DNA of 64,000 bases from Lagopus muta (taxonomy: Eukaryota > Chordata > Aves > Galliformes > Phasianidae): assembly GCF_023343835.1 (NCBI RefSeq), contig NC_064437.1:51844972-51908971 (forward strand), given 5' to 3'. This document shows positions 1 through 12,600 of this stretch, piece after piece. Below the pieces are notes generated by a model. It had not been told where the DNA came from. It searched no databases and saw only the letters and a program-made list of their open reading frames with translations. Each line of letters opens with the position of its first letter. The stretch's first letter is position 1. A program made the position numbers and the translations under genes.

Positions 1-984
1 AAATACAGAACTTTTCTTTTCCAAGATCTAACAGTACAAAGCAGGTTTCAGTCCACAGTGAGTTTTATAACAAATTAGTAAACAGGAACTCGAGAAAGAA
101 ATATTGACAGTGCTATAAGTAGTGCAGTATATGAAAAGTTCTTGAAACTGTTCTATTATTTGCATCATTTATAATTACAGTCCTTACAAAAAGCACTTCT
201 TGACACAGATGTAGGGAAGAAGAACACTTAGTAGCAGCTAACCTGTCATTCTGTCTTATTTTTCAGTGTTCCTGCTTTTCTTGGAGGTCATTTTTAATGA
301 ATATATACACAAGCACCTGAAAAATCAGGTGCATAAATTAACTACCAATTAAAGTAGTTAAAAAAAAAAACACAAAAAACTACTTAATTACTAGTTGCTA
401 TATATGTCCACTCATTAGCATTCATTATGCCTGCATGTTTATCACATAGCAATTAGAGAAGCTCCAAAGAAAAGTGATGTTTTCATTGTGTTGCAGTCCT
501 GAAACTTGATATAACATGAAGCAAAGGAATTCACTTTCAAATATATGGCAGCAGGTGCATTTGAAAGAATAGTAGCGTAATTTAATTTAATATAGTAAGT
601 GCTTAATTATTTCTGTATAATATTCCCTTCCCCCTCCCTTTTCATATCACTATCTAGAATGGTTGCTGACCTACTTTTCAATTAATTGCAGTGAGAATAC
701 AAAATTGACTTTCACAGGTGAAAATTTTCACTACTTCACATCTGAAATAGTGATGCCTGGTTAATAAATTTCATTGCCACCATCAACAGTAAAATGGCAT
801 TACTAACCACAGTCTTAGACAACAATAACGGCACAAGAAAATATATAGAACCTTGAGAACTGAGCGCCACAGAAAATATCATGTATATTTATAAGAGTAC
901 ATGAATTACATAAAATTAAAGGAGCTTATAGTTGGAATATAGATTGCATTCTCATTGTGTGGACTTCAAGTCAGTTGCCTTTTG
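1..984. other. AT-rich non-coding DNA, nothing recognised
   Basis: No open frame of useful length, splice-site pair or recognisable repeat was seen, apart from a short A-tract near 361-371. It is compatible with intergenic or intronic vertebrate DNA. Confidence 0.5.
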
Positions 985-1532
985 TACTGCGTAACTTCAT
1001 GCAAAAAAGAAATGTCTCTTATTTATGTCCGTGGAAACTACAACAGATACAAAGAGCACAATAACACAGAATAAATTTTCAGCTACAAAACAGTATTTTT
1101 CAACAGTCACCACTGTTAGCTATGCATTTCCTCCAATCATGAACAAGAATCTGCTGCTGTACTCATAAACATCTGCATGGCTGTCCAGAATGTGACTTGT
1201 CTTTGATGTTGCCACTACTGAAACACATCATGCAGTGCCTCACTGTGCTTGCATCTTCTGTTTGATTCCCATAAACATGCAGCAGTGGTTAATGAATGTC
1301 AGTGGTGCCATTTTCTCTGCATGGGGGAAGTGACACACCTTTGTTTCATACACGCTTTCATGTTAGCTGTCATTATGTCAGAATGCCTCTCTGCTGCCAT
1401 CTGTCACACAGCAATAAAATATAATGAAATATTGGCAGGAAGGTTCAGCTTCTACTGTCTTGCCACTAATATCTGCCTCTGGGTTCATGGGCTGGCAATC
1501 TGGAAGACATTTGTTTTGATCTGGCCCTCATA
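985..1532 (-). mobile_element. Deleted mariner/Tc1-type DNA transposon relic (Galluhop-like)
   Basis: This is a roughly 545-bp block whose minus strand carries the remnant N-terminal DNA-binding part of a mariner transposase. It resembles a short internally deleted mariner family that I recall as abundant in galliform genomes. TA dinucleotides sit at both proposed edges (985-986 and 1531-1532), as expected for mariner target-site duplication. The terminal inverted repeats are badly eroded: the left end and the reverse complement of the right end share only a core close to AAATGTCT after an A-rich stretch. The catalytic DDD domain is absent, so this is a non-autonomous deletion derivative. The 117-codon plus-strand frame over its right part is antisense to the transposase remnant and is not a gene. 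The assignment rests on remembered family structure; edges are good to about 10-20 bp. Confidence 0.72.
1163..1385 (-). pseudogene. Mariner transposase N-terminal (HTH) remnant
   Basis: On the minus strand, the frame starting at 1270 and stopping at 1163-1165 contains STVRHC followed by SSGNIKDKSHSGQP. This matches the second helix-turn-helix of mariner transposases, whose usual pattern is a serine-rich helix, an aromatic, an S/G-rich turn and a terminal RSGRP-like motif. Upstream, around 1270-1385, a start-like segment is in a different frame and runs into a stop, so at least one frameshift separates it from the HTH. No DDD catalytic residues are present. The product would have bound transposon ends in the nucleus; this copy is dead. 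Confidence 0.6.
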
Positions 1533-2290
1533 CTTTTTAAAAGTTAAGTGGCAATTATTAGCTGCTAGTTCAATATGCCCACCGACTGAAAGGTGCATTT
1601 GATTCCTCTCTTTACCTTGACTTTTGATCTTTCAAAAATACAGCTACCTGTTGCAAAATGATTTCATTAACCCCTTAGTGAGGGTTATTATTGGTCTTTC
1701 CTGCTGGTGCTGTATTTCAAGTGTTAAATCTGCACTACTGAGTAATTTCCATTGCTGTTGGCAACACGCCCTTGGGTTTTCTACTCTGGAGGGTCTTGGA
1801 GTGTTGTTGTTTTTCTTTGTTTCTTGAGGCAACACTGGTTTATCTATCCTACCCCACATCTTACCTCAATTTTTTCTACTTCATTATTTTTAGAGAATGG
1901 GGAGAGAAAACAAAGCCAACAGTCTGGGACTTTTTCTTCCCAGAAGGAAGGATTTTGTTGAATTGTTCGATTTCAAAATTGATGAAAAAAGCCTTTGAGG
2001 AGTGAGTGTTTCACCACTATTGTTTCATGAACTGGTTGTTGTTGTATTTTGAATCAGTAAAACCTTAAAGGTATTATCTGTCAGGAGGGATTTGAAAGCA
2101 TGGCGCAATAGATGAACAAAATATGCTCTGAGGACACAATGTGAATATTTTGTACCCTTATCTATAGCATGTAAACAGTATCAATGCCATGTAACTAAAC
2201 GCAAATTATTTCATGATGAACAAAGATACATAACGTGTCCTCAAAGAGTTAATTACTGACCAATCAGCTGCTTATTTTTCTTTACTGTTT
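1533..2290. other. Non-coding DNA, nothing recognised
   Basis: Several 60-77 codon frames overlap on both strands here and are mutually exclusive. None shows a domain or a convincing start context. No repeat family was recognised. Confidence 0.45.
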
Positions 2291-2294
2291 TTGT

Positions 2295-2316
2295 CGGGAC
2301 ACTAGGGGGCAGTGGT
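2295..2316 (+). promoter_or_regulatory. CTCF-like binding motif
   Basis: ACACTAGGGGGCAGTGGTGG on the plus strand matches the vertebrate CTCF core (CCASYAGRKGGCRS) at all but the first core base. It is an island of G-rich sequence in AT-rich surroundings. If bound, it would act as a loop anchor or insulator oriented along the plus strand, toward the CpG island 35 kb away. Occupancy cannot be judged from sequence. Confidence 0.55.
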
Positions 2317-5300
2317 GGCACTTAGTGATGGAAAATTGGATAGGTTTAAACTTGCCCATTTAAAACAGCAACGTTTGATACGTGGGGTAACTGGGCCATC
2401 AAGAGTTCATGTTCATTTAAATTACTCCAATAATAAAAGTATTTTAATAATATTTCAATAGTTTTTTTAATAGAGGACATTGATCAAAATGGAACCTGTA
2501 CATTTCTTGAAACCAAATAGTCCTATTAATTCCTTTTGTTGTTTTTTGTTTGCTTGTTTGTTTTTTGTGCCATGAACAAATGTGTGTGGTCGCTTTGTTT
2601 TTCTGTTGTCAGTCAGCTTTTATCTGTAGGGACTGTAAGGCAAATTAATATCACGAAACATCACTTTCACTGCAGTTTTGTGATCACGTGATAGGAGTAA
2701 GGATATTAAAGAGAGATGAAATGGGGATTGGAAGAGGTGTGGTAGATGGGGGATTTTCCCAGCAGATGTCTGGGAAAATATAACTGAAATAGTAGGAAAA
2801 GGCTGCCAGGTTATGAGTAACGTGCTAAATTTTGTCAGTGTCTTTAGCAATATATTTTTGTAGTTCTTCTAGGCAAAAGAGTAAAATGTTTAATTTATTT
2901 CCACATCAGTTCTTGTACACAGATACTCTGCTCTACTTTGGGATTTTGTATGGTTTTTATTTATTATTTTTTAATAGTTGTTCTCTCTTAACTCTGCTGC
3001 ACATAAAAAGGAAGTGCAAGATCTATGTTTATCTTAATGATAGGATGTACAGAACAATTCTTGTTTAAAAATGACCTCATTTTATCTGTGTATCCTTATA
3101 TGCTGTAGCAGATAAAATTATATGTTCAAGGGGATAAAAAAAGAGGAAGTTCAGTATCAGCCTACTGATTCTGTAACTCAAGCTTTAATGCTGCAAATGA
3201 CACAAACTCAGGTGACATATCTCAAAGAAAGTATTTCCTTATCAGGTGTTCCTTGATATCACATCATAGGACCAATAAATAGACCTCCAGAGATAGGTTC
3301 ACAAGTACATCTTTTCCATGATTTTCTCAGATATCATCTCATTTTTTTAGGAAGTTGACAGGTAACTAGAAGCAGAATGGCGTCTTCTCCCTCCTGAGCG
3401 TAGGAACCCTGGGTTTTCAATTCTTAAAAGAGGAAAGAGAGTAGCACACATGGATACTGCAGCTAGGATAAAGTTCAGTATGGATAGCCATGGACACTAT
3501 CAAAGTTTGCAATGTACATAGTTTTTGAGAGATGTATTAGATGAGGAAGCGGATGTGTGTATTACATACATAAAAGTAGGGAAAAATGATGCTTCTGCCT
3601 GCAGTGGAAATTACACTAGAAACTTCAGTTCCATATTTATCTGAGTGTACATCATTAATTCTATAGTCAACTGAAAGTAACAACAGTATCTATATGTTAT
3701 TAGGTAGCAATATGTGCCAGAAGAAATTTTGCAAGCAGCTAATGAGTAGCAAGAGAAGACAAAAATCCTAGGCAGTATTTATGATTCTCAGACAGTGGAA
3801 TAGAAATGCTGTAAGAATGAATCTTTAGCTTTGAGATTTCTGGTTTCTTGACTATAAATTACTAGGAAATGTTAGTACGTTTTATGAAAAACAAACGGTC
3901 TGTAAGTAACCTTTCAAAAATTATAATAATGGATTATTCTCTCAAACATAGCCCAGATTTTACATCCATGTTTTTACATTTTTATTTTGAATTTTTAGTT
4001 CAACAGAATCATAGAACATCAAACCACTGAGTATTTGAAATTCCATGCATATCAAAATGAAACTGACATTTCAGTGTTTGGAAATAGCATATTTGGGGCA
4101 GGATAGAAATGCAAACATTTTCATGAGATTTTTTCAGAATCAGTTGAAAATTGATAGTTCTAGTTTTATTCCAGTCTTATGCTTTAGAGTTTATCATGAA
4201 CAGAGTATTTGTGCATTGATATGTACACTTGCAGTGCTGTTATTATTAGTTATATTCTATCGCCTTTCCCTCATCTGCAGGTCTTATCAGGAGCAATTTT
4301 TTATTCACTTTATTGGTAAAAGTACTGAATGGCTTCAGGATTTGTATTTAGATCTGCAAATAAACCCCACCAGAAATGCTTTGGTTTGTTTTTAAGTCTT
4401 TTAGTCAGACAATTCTTGTTCTATTTTGTGTAAGCTTTACAGGTATCATATTGTATTAATTTCCTACCAGATTATTTTACAGTACTGACTCAGATGCTAT
4501 ACAAATGCTATTGCATCTGTTCATAAACTAGAAATTTCAATTAGCGAAGCCATGTAATTGCACAAAAGAGAACATGTGTAAGTTACCAAATGCCATTTTA
4601 TAAACATGGTTTACACTGTGTATATATACAATATAAATATATTGTTTTATACCTACAGTTTTTGAACTGTCTCCCACATTAGCGTTTCCCTATTTTCCCT
4701 GGTATTCATGTCAGTCTGGAAGATTTCTTCCATCCCTTCTGGTTATTTTAAATTTTTTAAAATCTTTTTTTAAAAAATACTTTTAATTTTAATGCAACAT
4801 TAGTGGGCACCCAGGCATCTGAAATTTCCTTGTAGCACTACTAACAGAGATCTTGAATACTTTAATACATTCTTGTAAGTCCTTTGGTCAGGGATACTCT
4901 GGGCTTGTTGATTATAAAGTACTATTTCTAATTAAATGTCTCCTAACATTTTTTGCTATATTTTACTTAGTTGACATAATCATAATGTTAAACTTTTCCA
5001 AATTACAGTACAAATGCATTTAATGAATGCCCATTAGTGTCATACCTCGTCTCTAAAAATTCCAGATAATATGAAAAAGTCTTTATTCTCCTGAAATAGA
5101 TTTTTAAAATGAATTTTATTTTCCCTTTATATTGTCAGCTATGTGTTTTTTCTAGTGTCTTATCAGTAAACTTCAAGTTGGTATCTATTGTTATTGTTTT
5201 CTTTTTCTACTTTTTTAATATGTTAACATGTATTAAAAAAAATTTACTTTGAAAAGGATGTGCTTTCATCAAAGTTGAAGCCATAGTCAAAGCAGTTTGT

Positions 5301-7033
5301 TTTGTGTTTTACTCATTATTTTGGCTTTCCGCTGTCTCATTTCATGGAACTTCCAACTGAATCATTTTTCATTGATTTTCTTCCTTGTAGCCATTTCATG
5401 CATAATTTAGAGCAGCTTAGGAAACTTATCACTAGTAAAAACCAAGTACCTGAAAACATGGAACAAGCAGACTTCCTTCCTCTCATTAACACTGCCCAAC
5501 ACAATGTATTTTCTCTGTCAGATGATGGGGGAGAAGCTGTATCCTGTCGTGTTTCTAAAGCAAGTTTATGATGGCTGTTTCCCAGGCAACCACCAACCTC
5601 CATGATTTTGAGGGCCAGAAATAGTAGAGTTGGATACATTTCTCCTTTTTTAAAAAAGGTTAAATGTTTCTTTATTACTATGTACATAAAACTTTCAATG
5701 TATATCTCCCTGACTTATGTAAAAATAGGTTTCTTTTTCTTATTTGCACACATTATTGACAAGATTTTTGAAAGGAAATCATGCCGTTTTCTGATCTGAT
5801 ACTATTTAATGATTTCTACCTAAGCATTATGGTATCCATTTAAATGTATCTAAAACCTGTGCTTCTGATTTACCACTAATGCTAAAAGAGATAGATGTAG
5901 AATGTTGAATATGTGGAGTGCTTTCCCCTATTTCTTCCTCTTTAACCTAGTCTACTTTTCTGAATACGTAATAGCCAGTTATATGAACATCCAAGTCATG
6001 AATAATCACATCAAGTCTCAGGAATGTCAGTAATGTCAAATTCCTTTTCCACAATGAGAATTTCGAATTCCTTTTAGTTGTTATGGAGTCTTATAGGACT
6101 GGCATGCAAGTGACTGGAAAATGACTTCGCATTTTTTGTCACATCAATTCAGTTTGGTCATGAGGGCAGTCATTTAAATGTAGGTCAGTGGTAACCAAAC
6201 TAGTTGTAAGTGAACTAGCTTAGATATCAGAAGCAGTCAAGGTGAAACAACATAAAATTCATCTTAGGCTAATATACTCACAAATTGAGAGCTTTCCTGA
6301 AATTGGGGTTACATTTTTGTTTGCTTCCTTACTTCACAGTATTGATTATTTAGTGTCCTTCCGACTACTTGACCCATTTTTTTTTTTTCCTGTGGTTTCT
6401 CAAAAAAAAAAAAAAAAAAAAAAAAGACCCATAAGATTGAACCTTCTGCTTCAATTCACTATCAACAGTAAAGTCTCTGTATTTTCACTGACTGGCAAAA
6501 ATCTTTTTAGAACGTGAAATGCCCATCCTCTTCCATCAAGATGTCTTCTTCAAAGACATTTCAATTATTGGTAGTTCAGATCAGTTCAGAAACTTCTGAA
6601 GACAAAGAAGATTCCCAAGACTGATAGGTCACTGAGTGAAAGAGGCTAGGGTTTATGAGACAATCCACTAATGCACAGATGTGCACTGATATTTGAAAAT
6701 CATGCGCTAACCTTTTAAAGAATGTGCACATTGTTAAAAATGAAATATCTATTCTCCCCTTCTTAGGCTTTCTCTTGAAATGCATCACTTTTTTCTTGTT
6801 ATAACTTTTTTTTTTTTTAAACAATCTGTTTAACTGGTTCACACTCATTCTAAATGTGAATGCCAGATGGCACTTGCCCTCAGGCCAAACATACCTTCTA
6901 TGTCTTGATACTTCTTCCATTTTAATGTGCTTTTTGAGACAATGATGACTGCAAAAGATACAGCAGCAAATATATCAGTGCATTTTTCAAAGCTCCTCAG
7001 ATCCTGCAGTTTACTCTTTGCTTTCCACTCTCG
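2317..7033. other. Long AT-rich non-coding stretch
   Basis: Apart from homopolymer tracts (listed separately), nothing is supported. The frames of 89-116 codons at 4045-4395, 5302-5571 and 5337-5687 have no recognisable domain and unremarkable hydrophobic composition; two of them overlap antisense to each other. I treat all of them as chance. Confidence 0.5.
6377..6425. repeat. Facing poly-T and poly-A tracts
   Basis: A run of 12 T (6377-6388) is followed after 13 bases by a run of 24 A (6402-6425). The pair could form a T/A hairpin and is prone to slippage. The A-run is not preceded by a recognisable retroposed sequence, so it is not called a retropseudogene tail. Confidence 0.85.
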
Positions 7034-7155
7034 TGGAATCGTAGCATGTCTCAGGTGGGAAAAAACCTTACAGATCATTGAGTCCAACCATGGCCTAACC
7101 AAACTACCCACACTGATCAGTGTATCCCTTTCATGCCAATCCTTTCCACTGTTTG
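7034..7155 (-). mobile_element. CR1 LINE 3'-end relic
   Basis: The plus strand reads like the reverse complement of a CR1 3' terminus: a decayed copy of the terminal octamer repeat (GGAATCGTAGCATG), then a segment ending in AGGTGGGAAAAAACCTTACA, then GATCATTGAGTCCAACCATG, which are hallmark CR1 3'-UTR strings. About 120 bp are alignable by eye before similarity fades. It is 5'-truncated, like most CR1 copies, and clearly old. Confidence 0.75.
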
Positions 7156-9476
7156 TTCACATCTCATTAGTAAGCTGAGTAAGATGGTGAACTTTATTTA
7201 TTAGTGTAACTCAAATAATTATCAACCTGCTCAGATGCTGAGAATAAGAAACAACATGAAATGAACTCTCCTAGTCTGAAAGTAACCTGTAAAAAAAAAA
7301 AAAAAAATCCTATTTTATATGTTTTGTTTACTTATGCAATTAAGACTATAAAAGATAGCACATGGAAACTAATTTAAAATTGAACTTGATGTTCTGCACT
7401 CAAGTAACTATTTTATTAGTGTTGTATATTTCTGAAAATGTCAGTATCTTCCAACCAACCTCCCAAGCCTGCACAGTAAATCTTACAGATTAGATTATTT
7501 TTCAGATAGAGTTAGAGTTTCAGCTGTGTTTGTTCTTGCATTTTCTGCAGTACCCAGTCTGACAACAGTCCATGGTCACTACTGTATTTGCAATCAATAC
7601 CATCCTGTCTTTCCCTCCCTAGGAATCTGATGCAAAGTTCATTAAAAATGGCTAAGGTGTTGTAATCAGCTCCAGCAGGCTTTTATCATCCCTGGCATGT
7701 TTCTCCTGCCACTATGAGGTTTTCATTACATAAGCAATGTTGTTACTAATATGAAGACATTCTTTGGAAACAAAACAGGAAATATCTGCGATCAAATTCT
7801 ACAAGGTCTTTTAATCTTTTGCAGATTCATACAGAGTATCCTCAGTAAAGAGATTGTTGTCATTCTGAAGACCTACCAGTCCAATATATAAAAGAATGAT
7901 AGTATTGAATTAGCTTAATATTTGTACGATACTTTTTATTAATTTAAAACCACGTTGTTTGTACATTTTATTCCAGTGCATAGGAAGGTAAAGAATTTTG
8001 TAGGTTGGTGATTATTCATTCCATGCAATGTCTGTTGATTTTCTGAGTTCCAGAAAACCACAGTGAAAAATGTTATTGAAATAAAGCTCAGTCATGAGGA
8101 AGTATTGGATTCTCTTGGTGTGTCCTGTTTAAAGCTAGATCCAAGGATCTAAGTATCTTGCATGACTCAGCTGAGTCATCCAAAGGTGAGTTTGGGTCTA
8201 TATTTTTCTTGACTAAATTTGATTGGCTGCTAGGGGTATTTTTTTTCTCCAAGTGTTTATGGCTTTTTTCAAATACCTGAAACTGCATGTTTTAACTGTA
8301 CTAATGTCTTTACAGCCCTAAAAGGTCGCATCTATTATATTCTGCAGTCAAATCAGTTCTGATAGATTCCCTCTGCAGGGAATCTTATCTCTGACATATG
8401 CCAAATTATGCAGAATCTCATCCATCTAATTGCATATCATGTACAGTGACTTTTAAAGAATATTTTTAGGCCCTGAGACTGCTACTAACCTTTAAAAAGT
8501 GCTCAATCCATTTCTTGGGCATCCTCCTGTCACCTGTTTAATTTCTGTCTTATATGTATGTTAAGTTAGTAGGGAAAAAAAGAGGCTCAACTGATTACTT
8601 CCATATAAGCACAGAGAATGATTTATTTTACAGAAATTAATGGAATTCTTGTACTGCTAAATATTAGCGTGTAAGACCAGGTTTTGCATGGGTATTCAAA
8701 CTAACACATTGCTTTTTACATCTGTGTAAAAAGTGTTGAAATATACGTTTAGTTCTAAAGGAATTTTTACTGAGATGAAAAGGAGTAAGCAGTAGATATT
8801 GAAATTCAGAGGACCTGAATTTTTTACTCACAAAAGTGCCTAGAAAAGTTTCTGTCAGTATCTTTCCTGTGCTTTTGAGAAACTCAGGAATTAACCTTCA
8901 ATATAGGATGAGGTATTTATGTAATTTATACTTTGGGGGAAAATGAAATAGATGTAGGTATTCTATTTGTATAATATTCATAGGTAACTGATAAAATGCT
9001 AATCCTATTAACCAGCATGAATTGATTCTCTTTACAATATTATTTCAAAATTTGAATCATTCCTCTTCATACTTGAGGTTACTAATCAAGAAAGATTCCT
9101 TAATATCTGCAGGTCAATAATCATGAACTCCAGCATATTTATGAGGCCAAGTACAGATTGCGTGGAATCTGACTGCAAAACATTCAGTCCTAGAAAAGAA
9201 TATGAAGTCTGTATTTAAAATGGAGGAAAAGTAGTTCCAAATATATCATCTATTACCTGCACTCCAACCTGACCAAAATGAATATCTGCAGGAGTCTGTG
9301 AGAATTAGATACCATCACTGTGAGAATTTAACACCATCATTTGTGCTCATATTTTTTAGTGCAAGTTTAATAGGAATAGAAATATTTCAAAATATTTGCA
9401 ATTTGCTAATCCAGATAATATTTGCCATCCTTGCAATGAAACAAAATAGCTTTAGTGTCCCCTGTGCTAATACTTA
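7156..9476. other. Non-coding DNA, nothing recognised
   Basis: AT-rich sequence with a 17-A tract at 7291-7307. A 66-codon minus-strand frame at 8088-8288 shows no domain. No repeat family was recognised. Confidence 0.45.
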
Positions 9477-9672
9477 CAGAATCATATAATAATTTGAGTT
9501 GGAAGGTACCTTTAAAGGTTATCTAGTCCAACTCCCCTGCAGTGGACAGGGACATCTGCAACTCAATCAAGACACTTAGAGCCCCATCCAGTCTGACCTT
9601 GGATTTCTCCAGGGACAGGGCACTCATCACCTCTCTAGGCAGCCTGTTCCAATGCCTCACCATCCTTATTGT
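9477..9672 (-). mobile_element. CR1 LINE 3'-end fragment
   Basis: Starting from an eroded terminal repeat (CAGAATCATATAATAATTTG), the plus strand continues with GAGTTGGAAGGTACCTTTAA, then ATCTAGTCCAACTCCCCTGC, and runs into the reverse complement of the end of the CR1 reading frame (CAGCCTGTTCCAATGCCTCA). This is the normal CR1 order read backwards: the C-terminal coding tail, a short 3' UTR, then the octamer repeat. It is about 195 bp, 5'-truncated and of moderate age. Confidence 0.9.
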
Positions 9673-12600
9673 TGCATGACTGTATAAGGATTTTTCTTTT
9701 TAGCTAATGTAAAGTTCCCATAAAGGAATAACTCCAATGATAAAATATGACATGATCTGGTAACAGGTATCACTATATGTGACTACCAAACACCTTTAAA
9801 AATATGAGGAAATATCAACTTTTAAACTTTAATCATCCCTAGATTCTTTCAGTTGCTCCATTTGGTAATATGTAAAATCTTAAGTTCTAAACCACCCTAA
9901 AAATAATGAGTAAGATCTTTTTCTTCCACTTCAAATAAACAATAGTAGAAATTTCCTTTAAATTCACTTTGCTGCCTAACACCCATAGTTCTTTCACTGT
10001 CTATCTGAAATGCCATGTCTCATGTCAAAAACACCGAGTTGCTCTCTTATGGCCAAAGAGATTTTTTATCTCTTAGCAGGCTCATAGATTTCAGTGTGAC
10101 AGCTACCTTACAGCGAGATGTAAGATGCACTAGAACACTGTGTGATACTACAGTTTCACAAGTAGAAACCTAAAATTTTTGTTAACACAGGATTTAGTAT
10201 TCCAGAGTGTTGTTGATATCATTACGAACATTTGTTTGCTAGTATACAATCTAATTCTGAGTGATGCTCCTCTTCTAAATGCTCTAGAGTTCAATGAATG
10301 CTATTGCTATGTGTATTCTGCTAAAGTAGTATTTAATATCTAACTAATCAAGATAAGTGTCCAGAAGTGCTGGCAATTCAGACAGCTGATATTTTCTACT
10401 ATAGGACAGATTTTTGTAAAATAATTTCATTTTGAAACGTGCTTTTGTTGCCGTATTAAAACTGTCGTTCTTCAAAAGACCACGAACAACTCCAGATCTG
10501 CAAAGCACCTCCCTGTATTTACTATAGTATTTCAGATGTATATATTTGATTGAAAAGATTAATAGCTCTTTATTGGCTTGCTGCTTCTGAAGAAACATAA
10601 TAGCATTTACATTGCAGGAGTTAATAAATGATGGTAAACTCCTTAGGGCATTATCAAACTCTGAATTTGTGTATCTGATCAAATATTTATTAGCTGCAGT
10701 CTCTTCCTATACTGATTTTTTTCCTTTCATTTATTGCTTTAGGCCTTACTGTGCAGTACTGAGGTGATACTCATGGGCATATGCCCCCAGAAGAAAGACA
10801 CTCATTATGAAATACCTAACTTCAAAACCACAAGCTGTCTGAATTTTGGTTTCTTTTTCCTTTTAATAAACTGCCACAACATTTAATTATCTTTTCTAGC
10901 TTGTTTCTTTGACCTGTATTAAACTAACCAGGCACAAAATTTTATTATCTCAGTTGATAATAGATATTTAATTTCCATTGGTTATCCTGAAATTTTTACA
11001 CTTATATTCAAGCTTATTGCTGTGTATTTGCTGTATGCAGCAAATGATTACTACAGAAAGTGATTGGACATCAGTATTTACTGTGTTAGAGCTTTGCTCT
11101 GTATGATTTTTCTTGTCTGTAAACCTGTTATATGTGCAACAGATTTATTGCACTGAGCTAGCCTGAAATTTTGGAACCAGAAAATGTGTCAGTAGCACTT
11201 GTGGGAGATGGATAGCTGAATAAAAATGAAATGCTAGTGAAAAGAAGGAAATGCATGCAAAATTCCTGATTTTTTCAACACTGTGTCACCATTAAGACTT
11301 CTGCATGTGAGTCTTCTTTTTGTTGAATTTAACGCACATACAAAGCAGTCTGGGCTACTGACCCAGCTACATGATGTTGACTGTATTACAGGACTGGCGC
11401 ATGTTTCATTTTCTCCCATGCAAGTACTTCAGCATATTTCAATAAAGAATAACTTCCTGGTGGTGACAGAGATAGCCTAGAGATAGTGTAAACAGTCTGA
11501 ACTCTTTCTACAAAATCAATTTCTGAGTTATGTTTACTATGTCAAGTTAGATAGATTTGTAGGATATAGAATTATCTTCTTGTCTGTGATTGAAAATGCT
11601 TTGCAGCTGGATGCTTCTTCTATGAACACTGCACAGCAAATTGTCAAGATCCCACTTGTACTTTAGTCAAGATCTCTTTCTTAATTTGAAGACTAGAAAC
11701 ATCTGTGTGTCTAATTTGAAATATATTGAAAGAAAAATTATGTAGTTTGCTCAGGAAAATATCACATATTTGGTTTTTCTGCTTGTCTGGAGGAGCATAA
11801 GAAGCTCTGGGGGAACGTATTTTCAATAGTCTCATCATAAGAAACAACATGAGGCACTACCTTCTCATTGCATTCTCATTAATGTTTCTCATAGACTTCT
11901 CATTTACCTCAGTAGATGTAGGCCAGTGTAACCAACATGGAGACACTGTATAAATAATATTCTATGATATCCTATATTCTCTAATATGCACAGGTCTTCA
12001 TAACTAAATTAGATTGCAATACTGCAAAATGCAAACAAATGCGCACAGACAATGATGCTAAATTATGCTTCTCATCAGGGCTCTCAGGAGAGTGCCAAGT
12101 CATAGACTTGTGAGATCCATATATTTATTTAGATTCATACATGAGGTCAAGAAGTACCTTTGCTGACCCCTAGGCATCCTTGGCAATTACATAAAGACAT
12201 AAGAAACATAAAGGATGAGCACCCTGCAGCAGTCTCTGCCAGGCACAGCGGTGTGTATTGGACCTTGCAGCAACAGGAAATTAAGAGAAACCACAGTTCT
12301 CTCATTCTCTTTCTCCCCAAGTATCCTTGCAAAGTTGAAACTTGAAAGTAGGACCACATGAAACACATAATATTGTTTTGTTGTCTAATTCATCAGCTCT
12401 TCTTTGCACAAGATAGGCATCTCCTCCTCTGAGCAAATCTAAACTTACATGAAATGTGAGAAGTACTATTTTCCCTTTAATTTGCTGTGTTTGGTAATAG
12501 TGAAAAAGAAAAACACAAGTACTGGCTAACTTTTTCTTAGATTTAAATATAATTTTTCATTTGATATGCTATCTTTTTTTTCTTGTAAAATCAATCAAAC

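Noticed and set aside
1249..1602. 117-codon plus-strand frame
   Set aside because: It lies antisense across the mariner relic and continues into unrelated DNA; no domain or conserved start.
3999..4030. CAGAATCATAGAACATC as a possible CR1 tail
   Set aside because: Only the octamer-like part matches; the following sequence shows no CR1 3'-UTR landmarks.
4045..4395. 116-codon frame with a possible membrane segment
   Set aside because: No domain, AT-rich composition, no splice or promoter context; consistent with chance.
10344..10682. 112-codon minus-strand frame
   Set aside because: No recognisable domain and no supporting context; Lys/Tyr/Ser-rich as expected from AT-rich DNA.
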